A DNA stretch of 42,707 nucleotides from Acidobacteriaceae bacterium (GTDB lineage: Bacteria; Acidobacteriota; Terriglobia; Terriglobales; Acidobacteriaceae), in assembly GCA_003156805.1 (NCBI GenBank), contig PMHV01000023.1, positions 1 through 42,707 on the forward strand, written 5' to 3'. The notes below the pieces were generated by a model. It saw only the letters and a list, made by a program, of their open reading frames with translations, had not been told where the DNA came from and did not search any database. Positions within the stretch are counted from its first letter, which is position 1; each line of letters opens with the position of its first letter. The translations under genes and the position numbers were made by a program. This document shows positions 16,522-25,708 of this stretch, one piece after another.

Positions 16522-17214
16522 CTAGTCCTCTACCGCTCTACGGACCGCCGCTCTTGCCAGCAGGCGCGTGGAATCCAGCGTTGGCAGCGGCGAAGACTCA
16601 GGCGCAACCAGCAGCGGGATTTCGGTGCAGCCGAGCACAACCGCCTCGCAACCCTCATCCTGAAACGACCGGATTACTTCCACGTGATACGCCAGCGAGC
16701 GCGGCAGGAACTGAGCGTTCACCAGTTCGTCCATGATGATCTGGTCGATACGTGCGCGCTGCTCAGCTCCGGGAATGCGGTGCTCAATGCCTGCGGCTTT
16801 CAGCGATTCGCGGTAAACCGGACCTTCCATCAGGTAACGCGTGCCCAGCACGCCGAGGCGCTTGAACTGGCGGCGCTGCGCCTCTTTCGCAACTTCTCTC
16901 GCAATGTGCAGCCAGGGACGCGGCGAGCGGTGCTCCACCAAATCGAAAGCTTGATGGATCGTATTATCTGGACAAATGAGAAAATCCGCTCCGGCGCGAG
17001 CCAGCTTTTCCGCGGAAGAGAGCACGAGTTCAGCCACGCCCGGCCAATCGCCAGCACGAACGTGCCGCATGTATTTCGCCAGCGAATGCGAGTGCAGCGA
17101 GATTTGAGGATGATCGTGCGGGCCGAGCAGTGCCGCACCTTCGAGTGAGATGGTGCGGTAGCAGAGCGCCGCGCCTTCGGTGCTGCAAGCGACGATGCCG
17201 ATGTGTTGAGACAC
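16522..17214 (-). CDS. Aspartate/glutamate racemase family protein
   Basis: This is a 230-residue cofactor-independent racemase-fold protein. The C-terminal catalytic motif is intact ('VVLGCTEIPLL', C196). The N-terminal half-site reads 'ICPDNTIHQAF', placing Asp83 where classical aspartate racemases have Cys ('PCNT') and E. coli YgeA has Thr83; Cys81 lies two residues before. So this is a one-cysteine variant, and its substrate or direction of racemisation cannot be predicted. The start is GTG at 17214. It is 30 bp downstream of larE and 8 bp upstream of the ACT gene, all on the minus strand. It could supply D-amino acids for the cell wall or act in amino-acid catabolism; the sequence does not decide. 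Confidence 0.88.
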   Translation of the reverse strand: MSQHIGIVACSTEGAALCYRTISLEGAALLGPHDHPQISLHSHSLAKYMRHVRAGDWPGVAELVLSSAEKLARAGADFLICPDNTIHQAFDLVEHRSPRPWLHIAREVAKEAQRRQFKRLGVLGTRYLMEGPVYRESLKAAGIEHRIPGAEQRARIDQIIMDELVNAQFLPRSLAYHVEVIRSFQDEGCEAVVLGCTEIPLLVAPESSPLPTLDSTRLLARAAVRRAVED

Positions 17215-17244
17215 AGTTGCCGATCCGGAGACAAAATTCCGTAC

Positions 17245-18090
17245 CTAGCCGGCTTGGCGCCGCAGGGCTTCCGCGGGCAGAAGCGAATTCATGGAACCCG
17301 AGCGGAAGCCTTCCAGATCAAGGGTCACGAACTGAAAGCCGAGCGCTTTGAAGATGCGAGTGAACTCGGCGGCCATGGCCGGGTTAAGGGCGTGCGCCAG
17401 TTCGTCGCCGGCAATTTCGATACGCACGGTCTCTCCGTGGTGGCGCACGCGCAACTGGCGGAATCCCAGCGCACGAAGCGCGTCTTCGCCTTTTTCCACC
17501 ACCTCCAGGGCTTCGCGCGTCACCGGCCGTCCGTATTCGATGCGAGAGGAAAGGCAGGCGGACGCGGGTTTGTCCCAGACGCGCAAGCCGGAGCGGCGGG
17601 CCAGTTCGCGAATTTCTTTCTTGCCAAGTCCGGCTGCGAGCAGCGGAGCCGCTACATGGTGGTTGCGGGCAGCCTGCTGGCCGGGGCGGAAGTCGCCCTG
17701 GTCGTCGACGTTCACGCCGTAAGCGATGGAGGCGAAGCCGCGCCGCGAGCGAAGATTTTCCATCGCGGTAAAAAGCTCATCCTTGCAATGGAAACAGCGC
17801 TGGCCGTCATTGCGCACATAGTCGGCGCGATCCAGTTCCGCGGTCGATATCACTTCGAGAGGAATGGATTGCTCGCCGGCGAAGGCAACCGCATCCGCGA
17901 GATGAGTGCGTGCCAGGCTGGGAGAGTCGGCGATGACGGCGAGCATGTCCGTTCCCAGCGCCCGATGCGCTGCCCACGCCAGAAAAGCGGAGTCCACGCC
18001 CCCGGAGTAAGCCACGAGAACGCGCCGCGAGGCATGCAGCAGTTCGGTGAGAACCGACATCTTGGCGTCGAGAGCGTCTTCCACGGCCAT
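17245..18090 (-). CDS. larE: ATP-dependent sulfur transferase LarE
   Basis: This is a 281-residue PP-loop ATP pyrophosphatase. The ATP motif is 'SGGVDS' (29-34). In the LarE family a cysteine donates sulfur to the pyridine ring of the nickel-pincer nucleotide cofactor. C179 in 'KPASACLSSRIEYG' is at the position expected for the sulfur-donor cysteine, and C99/C102 ('RCFHCK') form an additional pair. The gene lacks larA, larB and larC next to it; instead it is followed by an Asp/Glu racemase and an ACT protein. lptD ends 158 bp upstream on the same strand. The assignment to the LarE family is strong; participation in lactate racemase maturation here is inferred. Confidence 0.9.
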   Translation of the reverse strand: MAVEDALDAKMSVLTELLHASRRVLVAYSGGVDSAFLAWAAHRALGTDMLAVIADSPSLARTHLADAVAFAGEQSIPLEVISTAELDRADYVRNDGQRCFHCKDELFTAMENLRSRRGFASIAYGVNVDDQGDFRPGQQAARNHHVAAPLLAAGLGKKEIRELARRSGLRVWDKPASACLSSRIEYGRPVTREALEVVEKGEDALRALGFRQLRVRHHGETVRIEIAGDELAHALNPAMAAEFTRIFKALGFQFVTLDLEGFRSGSMNSLLPAEALRRQAG

Positions 18091-18248
18091 GTTTCATTGT
18101 AAAACGAATCTGGACAAAGTCCTCGATCGGGACGTCGAAAATCATCGCCGTTAGTAGCCTCTTGATTCCGCGCGGGAGTGCCAGAGACAGAGGGCATGCG
18201 GCGGAGGCAACGGTAACTGGGGTTGTTCCGCGATCCGAGCGTTGCCTT

Positions 18249-20759
18249 CTAGTAAAGGCGCTCCTGCTTGCGCAAATCGCCGAACGATCCAATGTTTGCG
18301 AGGGTAAAGTTGAAGCGAAAGAGATTTTCGTTGCGGACGTTGGCGATGTCGTAGCGGCGGTATTCCATGGTCATGCCACAGCAGTCCCAGTTGTAGGTGG
18401 TCTGAGCGCTGGCGAACTGCAAAAGGCCGCTGACCGAGTCGAAGCCAAAGCTGCTGGCGCCGCTGAAGCCCCGTCTGCTGGAACGGCCGTATCCCAGGGC
18501 GGCGCGAAACTGGTTGAAGCGCAGACTTGCAGTGGATGGAGTGGGCAAGGAAAACAGAATGGCATCGCCGCCGCTAATGGTGACCGGGCCGATGTGGTAG
18601 TTGGCCAGCAGAGTGCTCGCGTTGGCGCGGCCTTGCTGGAAGTCGTAGTCCAGATCCCACTCTGTATCGGTGTGCGAGCTGGTTTCCACGCGCAAGCGGG
18701 AAACCAGCGGCGAAAGATGGCGGGGTTGGGTGGCGAAAGCGATTCCGGTGAGGTCGACGGTGCTGGTGAACACGTTACGCTCTCCGGCCACCAGCGCACC
18801 GCCAAAAGTAGGGTCGAGAAAATATTTCTGGGCCAGCTCCCAGGTCACGATTTCGCTTACTTGCGGCGCGGGCCGGCATTGAGAATTCGCCAGAGTGCTG
18901 GTGTGCTGCCACGGCACTGTGGATTCGGAGGCGGAGCCGCCCACCATCAGGTTGGGCATGGCCGCTCCGCAATCTTCCGTTTTCGCCGCGGTGCGCTTGG
19001 CGTAGAGGCGGGTGATGAAGCCATATTCCACCTCGTGTGTGTCGGTGAGGATGTCGCGCTCATCGAACTTTGGGATGTTGGCGAAGTTGTTGACGCCAGT
19101 GACGAAACGGTAAACTGCCTGCGGCTCAACGACGTGCTTCCACTTACGTCCCAGGAATTCCTTGTCGAAGACCCGCTCTAAGGCGGGCGGCCGCATCTCG
19201 ACGGACATCTCCATGGCTTGGCGGTTGACCGGATCGCTCACCGCCAGGATGGCGCCGCTGGGCGACGGACGCTCCGTGTAGTAAGTTTCGTGCAACGAAA
19301 GTTCGGGACGGATCGACCATCCGCCAAACAGCAAGGGAAGAGAAATCTCCGGAGCCAGATCGAATCGCCCCAGCAGGTTGTCGGTGCTGAATCCGGGTTC
19401 GCCTGGCTCACTGGCCTCGCTGCGCGTAAGGCCGGCGGCCGAGGCGTCAAAGGACCAGTAGAATGGCGAGCGGCTCAAGCGGTGATCGACGCTGGAGAAA
19501 TCAAGGCTGGGTACGTGGGAGATAGCGATGACCTGCTGTGCGGTCGTGGTAGTTATTCCCTGGGCTGAGGTCGTGCTATTCAGTCCGAAGTTCTGGTAGC
19601 GCTCGGCAAAACCGTTGAGGTTGAATCCGTCGTCGGATTTCGAAAGAAACGCCTGCGACTTGACTTCGGAATAAACCGCTTGGCTGAAGACCTCGTCGAA
19701 AGCCAGGCGGAGGAGAAAAGAACTCAAGTAATCGATGTTGGCAACGCCGCGGAATCCGTCGCCCACCATGCCAACGGCATTCAAGCGGGCGTTTTCGCCG
19801 CCCTCCTTGAGAGGCGGGTAACCGATTCCGCGATCGATGACTCCGAAGTAGTTCAGGTCGACAAAAGAAGTCTCGCTGGGGCGTGCGCGAAATTCGCCGC
19901 GCTGCGACCATCCCCGCAAGGAAAAATACTCGGCGCCCACGGTGGCATCCATCTGGCGATCAATGGCCCAGTAATAAGCCTCGCCGATGACATTGCCTTT
20001 TACCGATGAGCGCCCGATGGAGGGCATGAGAAACCCGGACTGGCGGGCATCGCGCTCCACGGGATGGGTGGCGAAAGGGAAGTAGAGAATCGGGAGTCCG
20101 TGCAGCACAAAAGTGCTGTGATAGATTTTGGCGTTGCCGCCCACATCAATCACCACTTTGCGTGCGTTGAACAGCCATTTGGGATGAGGCATTTCGCAGC
20201 TGGTGACGGTTCCGTCGTAGACCATGTAGTGGTCGGGCGAGGTTTTTTCGACCACTTTGCCGGTGAAGGCGAAGGGCGCGGTCGAAGTCAGGATGACTCT
20301 GGTTCCACGAAAGCGAAGGCCGGTGGTGCCCGTGACATCGAAGAAGCGGCCGGTCTCGAGCGTGAAGTTATAGGCGCCGTGCGAGGCGCGAATGTGATCG
20401 TCGTTGGGGCCGCCATCGAGCGCGAAGTGGCCGTCAGCCGTGGTCTCGCCCGTATCCGAGTTATAGGTGGCTTCATCGGCGCGCAGGATGTAAGTCTCGT
20501 AGTGAATCTCGGCCGCGCCATGCAGCTTGTAAATCGCTCCATTTTTTTCCTGCGTGATGGCGCAGACCACCGTGGGGTACTCGGCGTGCGGATCGGCTTG
20601 CGTGGGGCAGGCCGAGTTGGACGCGGGCTGGCCCGATTCCGTCTTCTGCCGCAAAGCCGGCACGGATGACGATGGCAACTGGCTGGTTACTAAGGTTGGG
20701 GCGAGAAGTAAGTGACAAAGCCACGCCGCCGTGATAAGGAATCTGTTGCGAAGGGTCAT
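18249..20759 (-). CDS. lptD: LPS-assembly outer-membrane protein LptD
   Basis: This is an 836-residue outer-membrane translocon that inserts lipopolysaccharide into the outer leaflet together with LptE. A signal-like N-terminus is followed by an OstA/LptA-like jellyroll at about residues 70-220 ('ADEATYNSDTGETTADGH', 'VTSCEMPHPKWLFNARKV'). The long barrel region follows, with 'LPILYFPFATHPVERDARQSGFLMP' near its start (quoted in part). The cysteines are suggestive: C51, C66 and C188 in the N-terminal part, and an adjacent pair C793-C794 near the end ('YNWDCCGMTMEYR'), recalling the disulfide-linked cysteines of E. coli LptD. It is divergent from the RDD gene across 180 bp. Confidence 0.93.
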   Translation of the reverse strand: MTLRNRFLITAAWLCHLLLAPTLVTSQLPSSSVPALRQKTESGQPASNSACPTQADPHAEYPTVVCAITQEKNGAIYKLHGAAEIHYETYILRADEATYNSDTGETTADGHFALDGGPNDDHIRASHGAYNFTLETGRFFDVTGTTGLRFRGTRVILTSTAPFAFTGKVVEKTSPDHYMVYDGTVTSCEMPHPKWLFNARKVVIDVGGNAKIYHSTFVLHGLPILYFPFATHPVERDARQSGFLMPSIGRSSVKGNVIGEAYYWAIDRQMDATVGAEYFSLRGWSQRGEFRARPSETSFVDLNYFGVIDRGIGYPPLKEGGENARLNAVGMVGDGFRGVANIDYLSSFLLRLAFDEVFSQAVYSEVKSQAFLSKSDDGFNLNGFAERYQNFGLNSTTSAQGITTTTAQQVIAISHVPSLDFSSVDHRLSRSPFYWSFDASAAGLTRSEASEPGEPGFSTDNLLGRFDLAPEISLPLLFGGWSIRPELSLHETYYTERPSPSGAILAVSDPVNRQAMEMSVEMRPPALERVFDKEFLGRKWKHVVEPQAVYRFVTGVNNFANIPKFDERDILTDTHEVEYGFITRLYAKRTAAKTEDCGAAMPNLMVGGSASESTVPWQHTSTLANSQCRPAPQVSEIVTWELAQKYFLDPTFGGALVAGERNVFTSTVDLTGIAFATQPRHLSPLVSRLRVETSSHTDTEWDLDYDFQQGRANASTLLANYHIGPVTISGGDAILFSLPTPSTASLRFNQFRAALGYGRSSRRGFSGASSFGFDSVSGLLQFASAQTTYNWDCCGMTMEYRRYDIANVRNENLFRFNFTLANIGSFGDLRKQERLY

Positions 20760-20939
20760 CGAAGGACGATCATCGGCCGAAAATCATCGGATGCTCACGC
20801 CTGCCTGGCTGCAGTTGTCGTGAACTTAGCACGGCGCTGCCCCGGGAGGCAAAGAGGCCTGCAAGCTGAGATTCCGGTGTCAGTCGTTCCGGTTGGCCGT
20901 TTCGCGCTGAATTTTGGCGCTCTCGCAAGATTGTGATTC

Positions 20940-22343
20940 ATGGCCTGTTTGATCTGCGGTGACATCTGCAAGTGTTCCATTGAGGTTCGCGCCGCGGGCT
21001 CGCCGCGGTGGCTGCCGGACCCCGAGGCATTTTCCTCGGCGGCGCTGGGGTGCACAGGGCTGGAGCGCGCAGCGCCGGAATGCGCGGTAGCGGAGCTGGG
21101 TTTAGTCACCAACCCGGAATCTGTGGCCTTGAGCGAGCCACGCTTCGTGGCGAACCCGGAGATAGCGGCGCCGACTCGCTCAGCCGCTGGTGTGACTATA
21201 GAAGCATCTGGGCTCGCTGCGTCGGAGCGTGCGGACTCCGCAGGGCCGGTCGCGGAGGGTCGAGATCAAGTTGGCAGTGAGGTGTCTGCAAACGCGCCGC
21301 CGGACTCTTCGGTTTGGCGACATGAAGTCGCCGACCGGCTTCATCGTTACCATGCCCGGCGTAAACCGCGTCCGCCGAGGTATCCTTCGCTGCGGTTGCG
21401 TTTCGAGAACGAGGAGTCGATTCGGAACGCTGGTGGAAGCGCTGCCGCGGCTTCAGGAGCGATGGCGATTTCGGCCGTGGCCTCGCGCCACGCCGTTGCC
21501 GTTGCTCTGGATAGTCTCACCGAGAGCGGCGACAATTCTACGGGCACAGGAGTGATCGATCCGGGGTGGATCGCCGAGCCAGAGGCCACATTCTCAACAG
21601 CGAGTGCGGACGCAGCCGCTGCGCCGTTCGGCTCCCGCGAACCAGCCCGGCATTTCGGTCCATCGGCCGGGCAGACGACGGCGCAGACGACAGCCAAGAT
21701 TATCGAGTTCCCGCGATCGTCGCCCGCGCTTCCACCTCCGCTCGACGAGCTTGCCGAACCAGTGATCGCCCGTCCGCGCATTTTGGAGGTGGCGGAAGTA
21801 GCCGCGCCTCCGCCGGCTCTGGGTGGAATTACGATTGAAGCCGCCACGCTGCAAGCGGTTGAGAAGCGCCCCGGCATCGATGTTCCGTTGCAGAGCGCTC
21901 CGCTGGCGCGACGCGTTCTGGCCGCTCTCATCGATGGCGCCCTTGTGGTGGCGGCAGTTGTTCTTTTCGGCTTTATCTTTTGGAAGGTTGCTGCCGTCCC
22001 CTTGCCCAAGTTGCAGATATGGGCGCTGGCTGCCGGCCTGGTGAGCCTGCTCTGGGCGGGATATCAATACCTGCTGGTTGTGTACTCCGCCGCTACACCA
22101 GGCCTTCGCCTGGCACGGCTGGAGTTGGCGCGCTTCGATGGCAGTCCTGCCGGCCGCGGGCTGCGCCGCTGGCGCGTGCTGGCTTCGTTTCTTTCTGCGG
22201 TTTCGATCGGCATGGGATATGCCTGGGTCTTCCTCGACGAAGACGCTCTGTGCTGGCACGACCGCATCACCCACACCTACCTTGCTCCCAAACGCCGCGA
22301 ACCGGCAGGCGCAGACGGGTCGGGCAGCACAACCCGCGCCTGA
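20940..22343 (+). CDS. RDD family membrane protein with long disordered N-terminus and Cys motif
   Basis: This is a 467-residue protein. It opens with a compact cysteine motif (C3, C6, C10 and C12 in 'MACLICGDICKCS') that could bind metal. A low-complexity, Ala/Pro/Glu-rich region of about 290 residues has no recognisable domain. The C-terminal RDD domain (about 318-455) has three membrane segments and the family marks: 'PLARRVLAALIDGALV' with the Arg/Asp pair, 'AATPGLRLARLEL' and 'LCWHDRITHTYL'. RDD proteins are membrane proteins, some implicated in transport, mostly of unknown function. The gene is 88 bp upstream of the permease gene on the same strand. Domain assignment is confident; function is unknown. 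Confidence 0.86.
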   Translation: MACLICGDICKCSIEVRAAGSPRWLPDPEAFSSAALGCTGLERAAPECAVAELGLVTNPESVALSEPRFVANPEIAAPTRSAAGVTIEASGLAASERADSAGPVAEGRDQVGSEVSANAPPDSSVWRHEVADRLHRYHARRKPRPPRYPSLRLRFENEESIRNAGGSAAAASGAMAISAVASRHAVAVALDSLTESGDNSTGTGVIDPGWIAEPEATFSTASADAAAAPFGSREPARHFGPSAGQTTAQTTAKIIEFPRSSPALPPPLDELAEPVIARPRILEVAEVAAPPPALGGITIEAATLQAVEKRPGIDVPLQSAPLARRVLAALIDGALVVAAVVLFGFIFWKVAAVPLPKLQIWALAAGLVSLLWAGYQYLLVVYSAATPGLRLARLELARFDGSPAGRGLRRWRVLASFLSAVSIGMGYAWVFLDEDALCWHDRITHTYLAPKRREPAGADGSGSTTRA

Positions 22344-22431
22344 TTCGTTTTCTTCCTCCTGTGCTATCTTCAAAAGGCTTATTCTTTTGATGCAGGTCTT
22401 CGGGATTCGCTCCTCAGGCATTCATTGAAGC

Positions 22432-24681
22432 ATGGCTACATCCCTTGAAGGTTCCAAACCGGCGGTAAAGGTTTTCGTCGCCACCACGGTGATGTTGACC
22501 TTCATTTCTTTTTGGCGCGCTTCCGCCATTGTTCTCGCCGATCTGGCTTCTTCCGCCTACTACGCCGGCGGCGACGCCGAGAAGGTTATCGGTAAGAGCG
22601 CTCCCTGGTTCATCCTGGCGGTGATGTTGTTCAGCTATTGCGTGCGCGCGCTCTACATCGAGTCCAGCGCCATGTTCGTGCGCGGCGGCGTTTACCGCGT
22701 CGTGAAGGAAGCCATGGGCGGCGGACTGGCCAAGTTTTCGGTTTCTGCCCTGCTGTTCGATTACGTGCTCACGGGCCCCATCAGTGCGGTTTCCGCGGGG
22801 CAGTATCTCTCGGGTTTCATCAAAGACATGGGGCAGTATTTGCACCATCCTCTTCGCTTCGACGACAACACGTTCTCCGCCCTTTTCGCCGTTCTGGTGG
22901 TCGCTTATTTCTGGTGGAAGAATATTCAGGGCATTCACGAGTCCAGCCAGAAAGCGTTGCAGATCATGATCATCACCACGGTTATGGTGGTTCTTCTCAT
23001 CGTGTGGTGCACTATCACCGTCTTGCGCGCGCCGGTGCAGTTGCCGCCCGGCCCGTTCCACGCTCAGATTCCACTGACCAGAGAATCGATGGGCTGGCTG
23101 CACGGAACATTTTTCAGCCATTTGACCTTCATCCTGCTGTTTGTCGGCTTCGGCCACTCCGTGCTGGCCATGAGCGGCGAGGAAACTCTGGCCCAGGTGA
23201 ACCGCGAAATCGAACATCCCAAGCTGAAGAACCTGGAGAAGACCGGGCTGGTGATTTTCATCTACAGCCTGCTGTTCACTTCGCTGGTTTCTTTCTTCGC
23301 GGTGATGATCATTCCCGACAGTGTCCGGCCAAATTTCTTCGCCAACCTGATCGGCGGCATCGCCATGTATCTGGCCGGGCCGGAAAGCCTGAAGCTGCTG
23401 TTTCACGGATTCGTGGTGCTGGTGGGTGTGCTGATTCTGGCGGGCGCGCAGAATACCGCTATCGTGGGCGCCAACGGCGTTCTCAACCGTGTGGCTGAAG
23501 ATGGCGTACTCACCAGTTGGTTCCAGCGGCCGCACCGCCGCTTTGGCACCAGCTACCGCATCATCAATCTGATCGTAGTGATGCAATTGCTGACCATTGT
23601 CCTCAGCCGCGGCAATGTTTATTTGCTGGCCGGCCTCTACGCTTTCGGCGTGATCTGGAGCTTCGCCATGAAGTCGCTGGCGGTGCTGGTGCTGCGCTTC
23701 ACCGAGCCCGGCAACCGCGATTGGAAAGTGCCCGGCAACCTGCATTTTGGCAAGACAGAAATTCCTCTGGGCTTGCTCGCCATCTCGGCGGTGCTGTTCA
23801 TGACGGCGTTAGTGAATCTTTTTACCAAGTATCAGGCGACCATCGCCGGCCTGACGTTCAGCGCGGTCTTCTTCACCATCTTTACGCTTTCCGAGCGCCA
23901 CGTCGTCAAGGAACGCCACGGCAAGCCCGAGCAGCTCGATCAGTTCCGCGTCTACGGAAACCAGGAACTGGGCAGCGGCGCTATGGGCGTGCGTCCGGGC
24001 AACGTCCTGGTGGCCGTGCGCGACCCCCGCAATCTTTACTACCTGCGCCAGGTGCTGGCCAGTACGCACACTGGCAAGCAGGATGTGGTGGTCATGAGCG
24101 CCCGCCTTTACCATCGCGAGCACAGCTTCAGCGGCAGCAGTGTCTTCGAGGCCAGCCAGGTCTTCGACCACTACGAGCAGGAGTTGTTCACGGCCGCCGT
24201 CGCCGTGGCCGAGAAAGCGGGCAAGCCGGTTCATCTGCTTGTAGTGCCTGCAACCGATATCTTCGAGGCCATCATCGTGACCGCGCAGCGCCTGGATTCC
24301 AGCCGCATCGTTTGCGGACTGTCGAACAAGCTTACCGCCGACGAACAAGCCAAGCTCACCGGCGATGCCTGGGAGCGCCTGCCCGAACCGCGTCCGCGCA
24401 TCGCACTGGATGTGCATTCGCCCGATGGCCGCGTCCGGGAATACTTTCTTGGTCCGCACACTCCGCGCCTGCGCCCGCAGGACGTGGAACTCATGCATCA
24501 ACTGTGGCTGAACATCACCGCCGATTCGAAGTTTGCCGCGGCGCACCACTACCACATCGTCGCGCTGGCACTGGAAGAATTGCAGCGGGAGTTGAGCACC
24601 GAGCAGCGCGCCGAACTGCTGCAGAAGCTGCTCGAAGAGATGGGCCGGCCAGACGATAGTCCATCGACTCCGATCCAGTAA
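22432..24681 (+). CDS. APC-superfamily amino-acid permease with C-terminal cytoplasmic domain
   Basis: This is a 749-residue transporter. The first about 480 residues carry roughly 12 membrane segments with APC-type features ('VLTGPISAVSAGQYLSGF', 'GFGHSVLAMSGEETLAQVNRE', 'AGAQNTAIVGANGVLNRVAEDG'). The remaining about 270 residues are soluble. They contain 'VLVAVRDPRNLYYLRQVLA' and 'AAVAVAEKAGKPVHLLVVP', which resembles a pair of universal-stress-protein-like folds often appended to such permeases. It probably moves an amino acid or related cation across the inner membrane, with the tail as a regulatory or nucleotide-binding module. The substrate is not evident. It starts at ATG 22432, 88 bp after the RDD gene. 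Confidence 0.88.
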   Translation: MATSLEGSKPAVKVFVATTVMLTFISFWRASAIVLADLASSAYYAGGDAEKVIGKSAPWFILAVMLFSYCVRALYIESSAMFVRGGVYRVVKEAMGGGLAKFSVSALLFDYVLTGPISAVSAGQYLSGFIKDMGQYLHHPLRFDDNTFSALFAVLVVAYFWWKNIQGIHESSQKALQIMIITTVMVVLLIVWCTITVLRAPVQLPPGPFHAQIPLTRESMGWLHGTFFSHLTFILLFVGFGHSVLAMSGEETLAQVNREIEHPKLKNLEKTGLVIFIYSLLFTSLVSFFAVMIIPDSVRPNFFANLIGGIAMYLAGPESLKLLFHGFVVLVGVLILAGAQNTAIVGANGVLNRVAEDGVLTSWFQRPHRRFGTSYRIINLIVVMQLLTIVLSRGNVYLLAGLYAFGVIWSFAMKSLAVLVLRFTEPGNRDWKVPGNLHFGKTEIPLGLLAISAVLFMTALVNLFTKYQATIAGLTFSAVFFTIFTLSERHVVKERHGKPEQLDQFRVYGNQELGSGAMGVRPGNVLVAVRDPRNLYYLRQVLASTHTGKQDVVVMSARLYHREHSFSGSSVFEASQVFDHYEQELFTAAVAVAEKAGKPVHLLVVPATDIFEAIIVTAQRLDSSRIVCGLSNKLTADEQAKLTGDAWERLPEPRPRIALDVHSPDGRVREYFLGPHTPRLRPQDVELMHQLWLNITADSKFAAAHHYHIVALALEELQRELSTEQRAELLQKLLEEMGRPDDSPSTPIQ

Positions 24682-24772
24682 ATTTGCGAACCAGCCAACC
24701 GATGCAAGAGAGGGAATTTCGGAGATCCTCCGTTTGAGAACCTTGCGCACGGAGCCTGGCGAATCAGGCGAT

Positions 24773-25708
24773 CTACTTTTTCAGCAAGCTCTCCAGCGAT
24801 ACTCTCAACTCGCGAAATCGAAACGGATATCCGCTTGAAATCAACTTCACAGGTTCCACGTTCTGGCTGCCGAGAAGAACTTCCTCGCCCATTTGCCCAA
24901 ATGCTAACTTGGCTACGAAGGCAGGCATCGGAAGTATTGCCGGCCGCGACAGGACGCCAGCCAATGTCTCGGTAAATTCCGCATTGGTCACAGGCTTGGG
25001 CGCAACCATGTTCACCGGCCCGTACAGCAGATCGTTTTTCAGGATGTGATGAATCCCACCGACCAGATCCCGCACGTCGATCCAGCTCATCCACTGCCGG
25101 CCGTTGCCCAGGTTGCCGCCGACGCCCATTTTGAACGGCAGCAGCATTTTGCCCAGCGCTCCGCCGCTGGGGCTGAGCACCAGGCCGATTCGAATCCGTG
25201 CCGTGCGAATGCCGGCGTCGGTCGCGGGTTGCGTAGCGGCTTCCACCTCCTGACAAACGTGAGCGAGAAATCCCGCGCCCGGCGAACTGTCTTCGCGCAA
25301 GACTTCATCGCCACGGTCGCCGTAATAGCCGATCGCCGACGCGCAAACGAAAACCCTCGGCTTTTCTTCCGCCTGCGCCAAAGCCCGCGCCAGATTCAAC
25401 GTTCCGACGACCCGGCTGTCATGAATCTTCGTCTTCTTCGCCGCCGTCCAGCGCCCGATGATGCTCTCGCCCGCCAGATGGATCACCGCGTCAAATCCGG
25501 ACACCGCCTGCGGTGAGATCGGTTGCGCCGGGTTCCACGGAATTCGCTGCTCGCTGTTCGCCGTGGCATTCTCCGAAGCGTTCCCTGCGCCGCCGGATCC
25601 ACTCACGCGAGCGAGGCGGACAATCTTCGTCCCGTTCGACCTCAGCGAGGGCAGCAGTGCGTCCCCAATCGGCCCCGAGACCCCGCTGACCAGGATTCTG
25701 GAATTCAT
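24773..25708 (-). CDS. TIGR01777/SDR39U1 family NAD(P)-dependent epimerase (YfcH-like)
   Basis: This is a 311-residue atypical short-chain dehydrogenase. The Rossmann motif is 'VSGVSGPIGDAL' (GxxGxxG) near the N-terminus. 'AVIHLAGESIIGRWTAAKK' and 'CASAIGYYGDRGDEVLRED' (catalytic Ser/Tyr region) follow. The middle contains 'MGVGGNLGNGRQWMSWIDVRDLV', matching the family (partly quoted). A C-terminal DUF1731-like segment reads 'PAFVAKLAFGQMGEEVLLGSQNV'. The family was once annotated as a cell-division inhibitor (SulA homologue), which is not well supported. The gene is convergent with the APC permease (91 bp between stops) and has no obvious operon partners. The reaction is unknown. Confidence 0.92.
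   Translation of the reverse strand: MNSRILVSGVSGPIGDALLPSLRSNGTKIVRLARVSGSGGAGNASENATANSEQRIPWNPAQPISPQAVSGFDAVIHLAGESIIGRWTAAKKTKIHDSRVVGTLNLARALAQAEEKPRVFVCASAIGYYGDRGDEVLREDSSPGAGFLAHVCQEVEAATQPATDAGIRTARIRIGLVLSPSGGALGKMLLPFKMGVGGNLGNGRQWMSWIDVRDLVGGIHHILKNDLLYGPVNMVAPKPVTNAEFTETLAGVLSRPAILPMPAFVAKLAFGQMGEEVLLGSQNVEPVKLISSGYPFRFRELRVSLESLLKK

Noticed and set aside
22414-23745. 443-codon minus-strand frame across the permease gene
   Set aside because: It is antisense to a clear multi-helix transporter; Gln/His-rich composition is typical of a shadow frame in GC-rich DNA.
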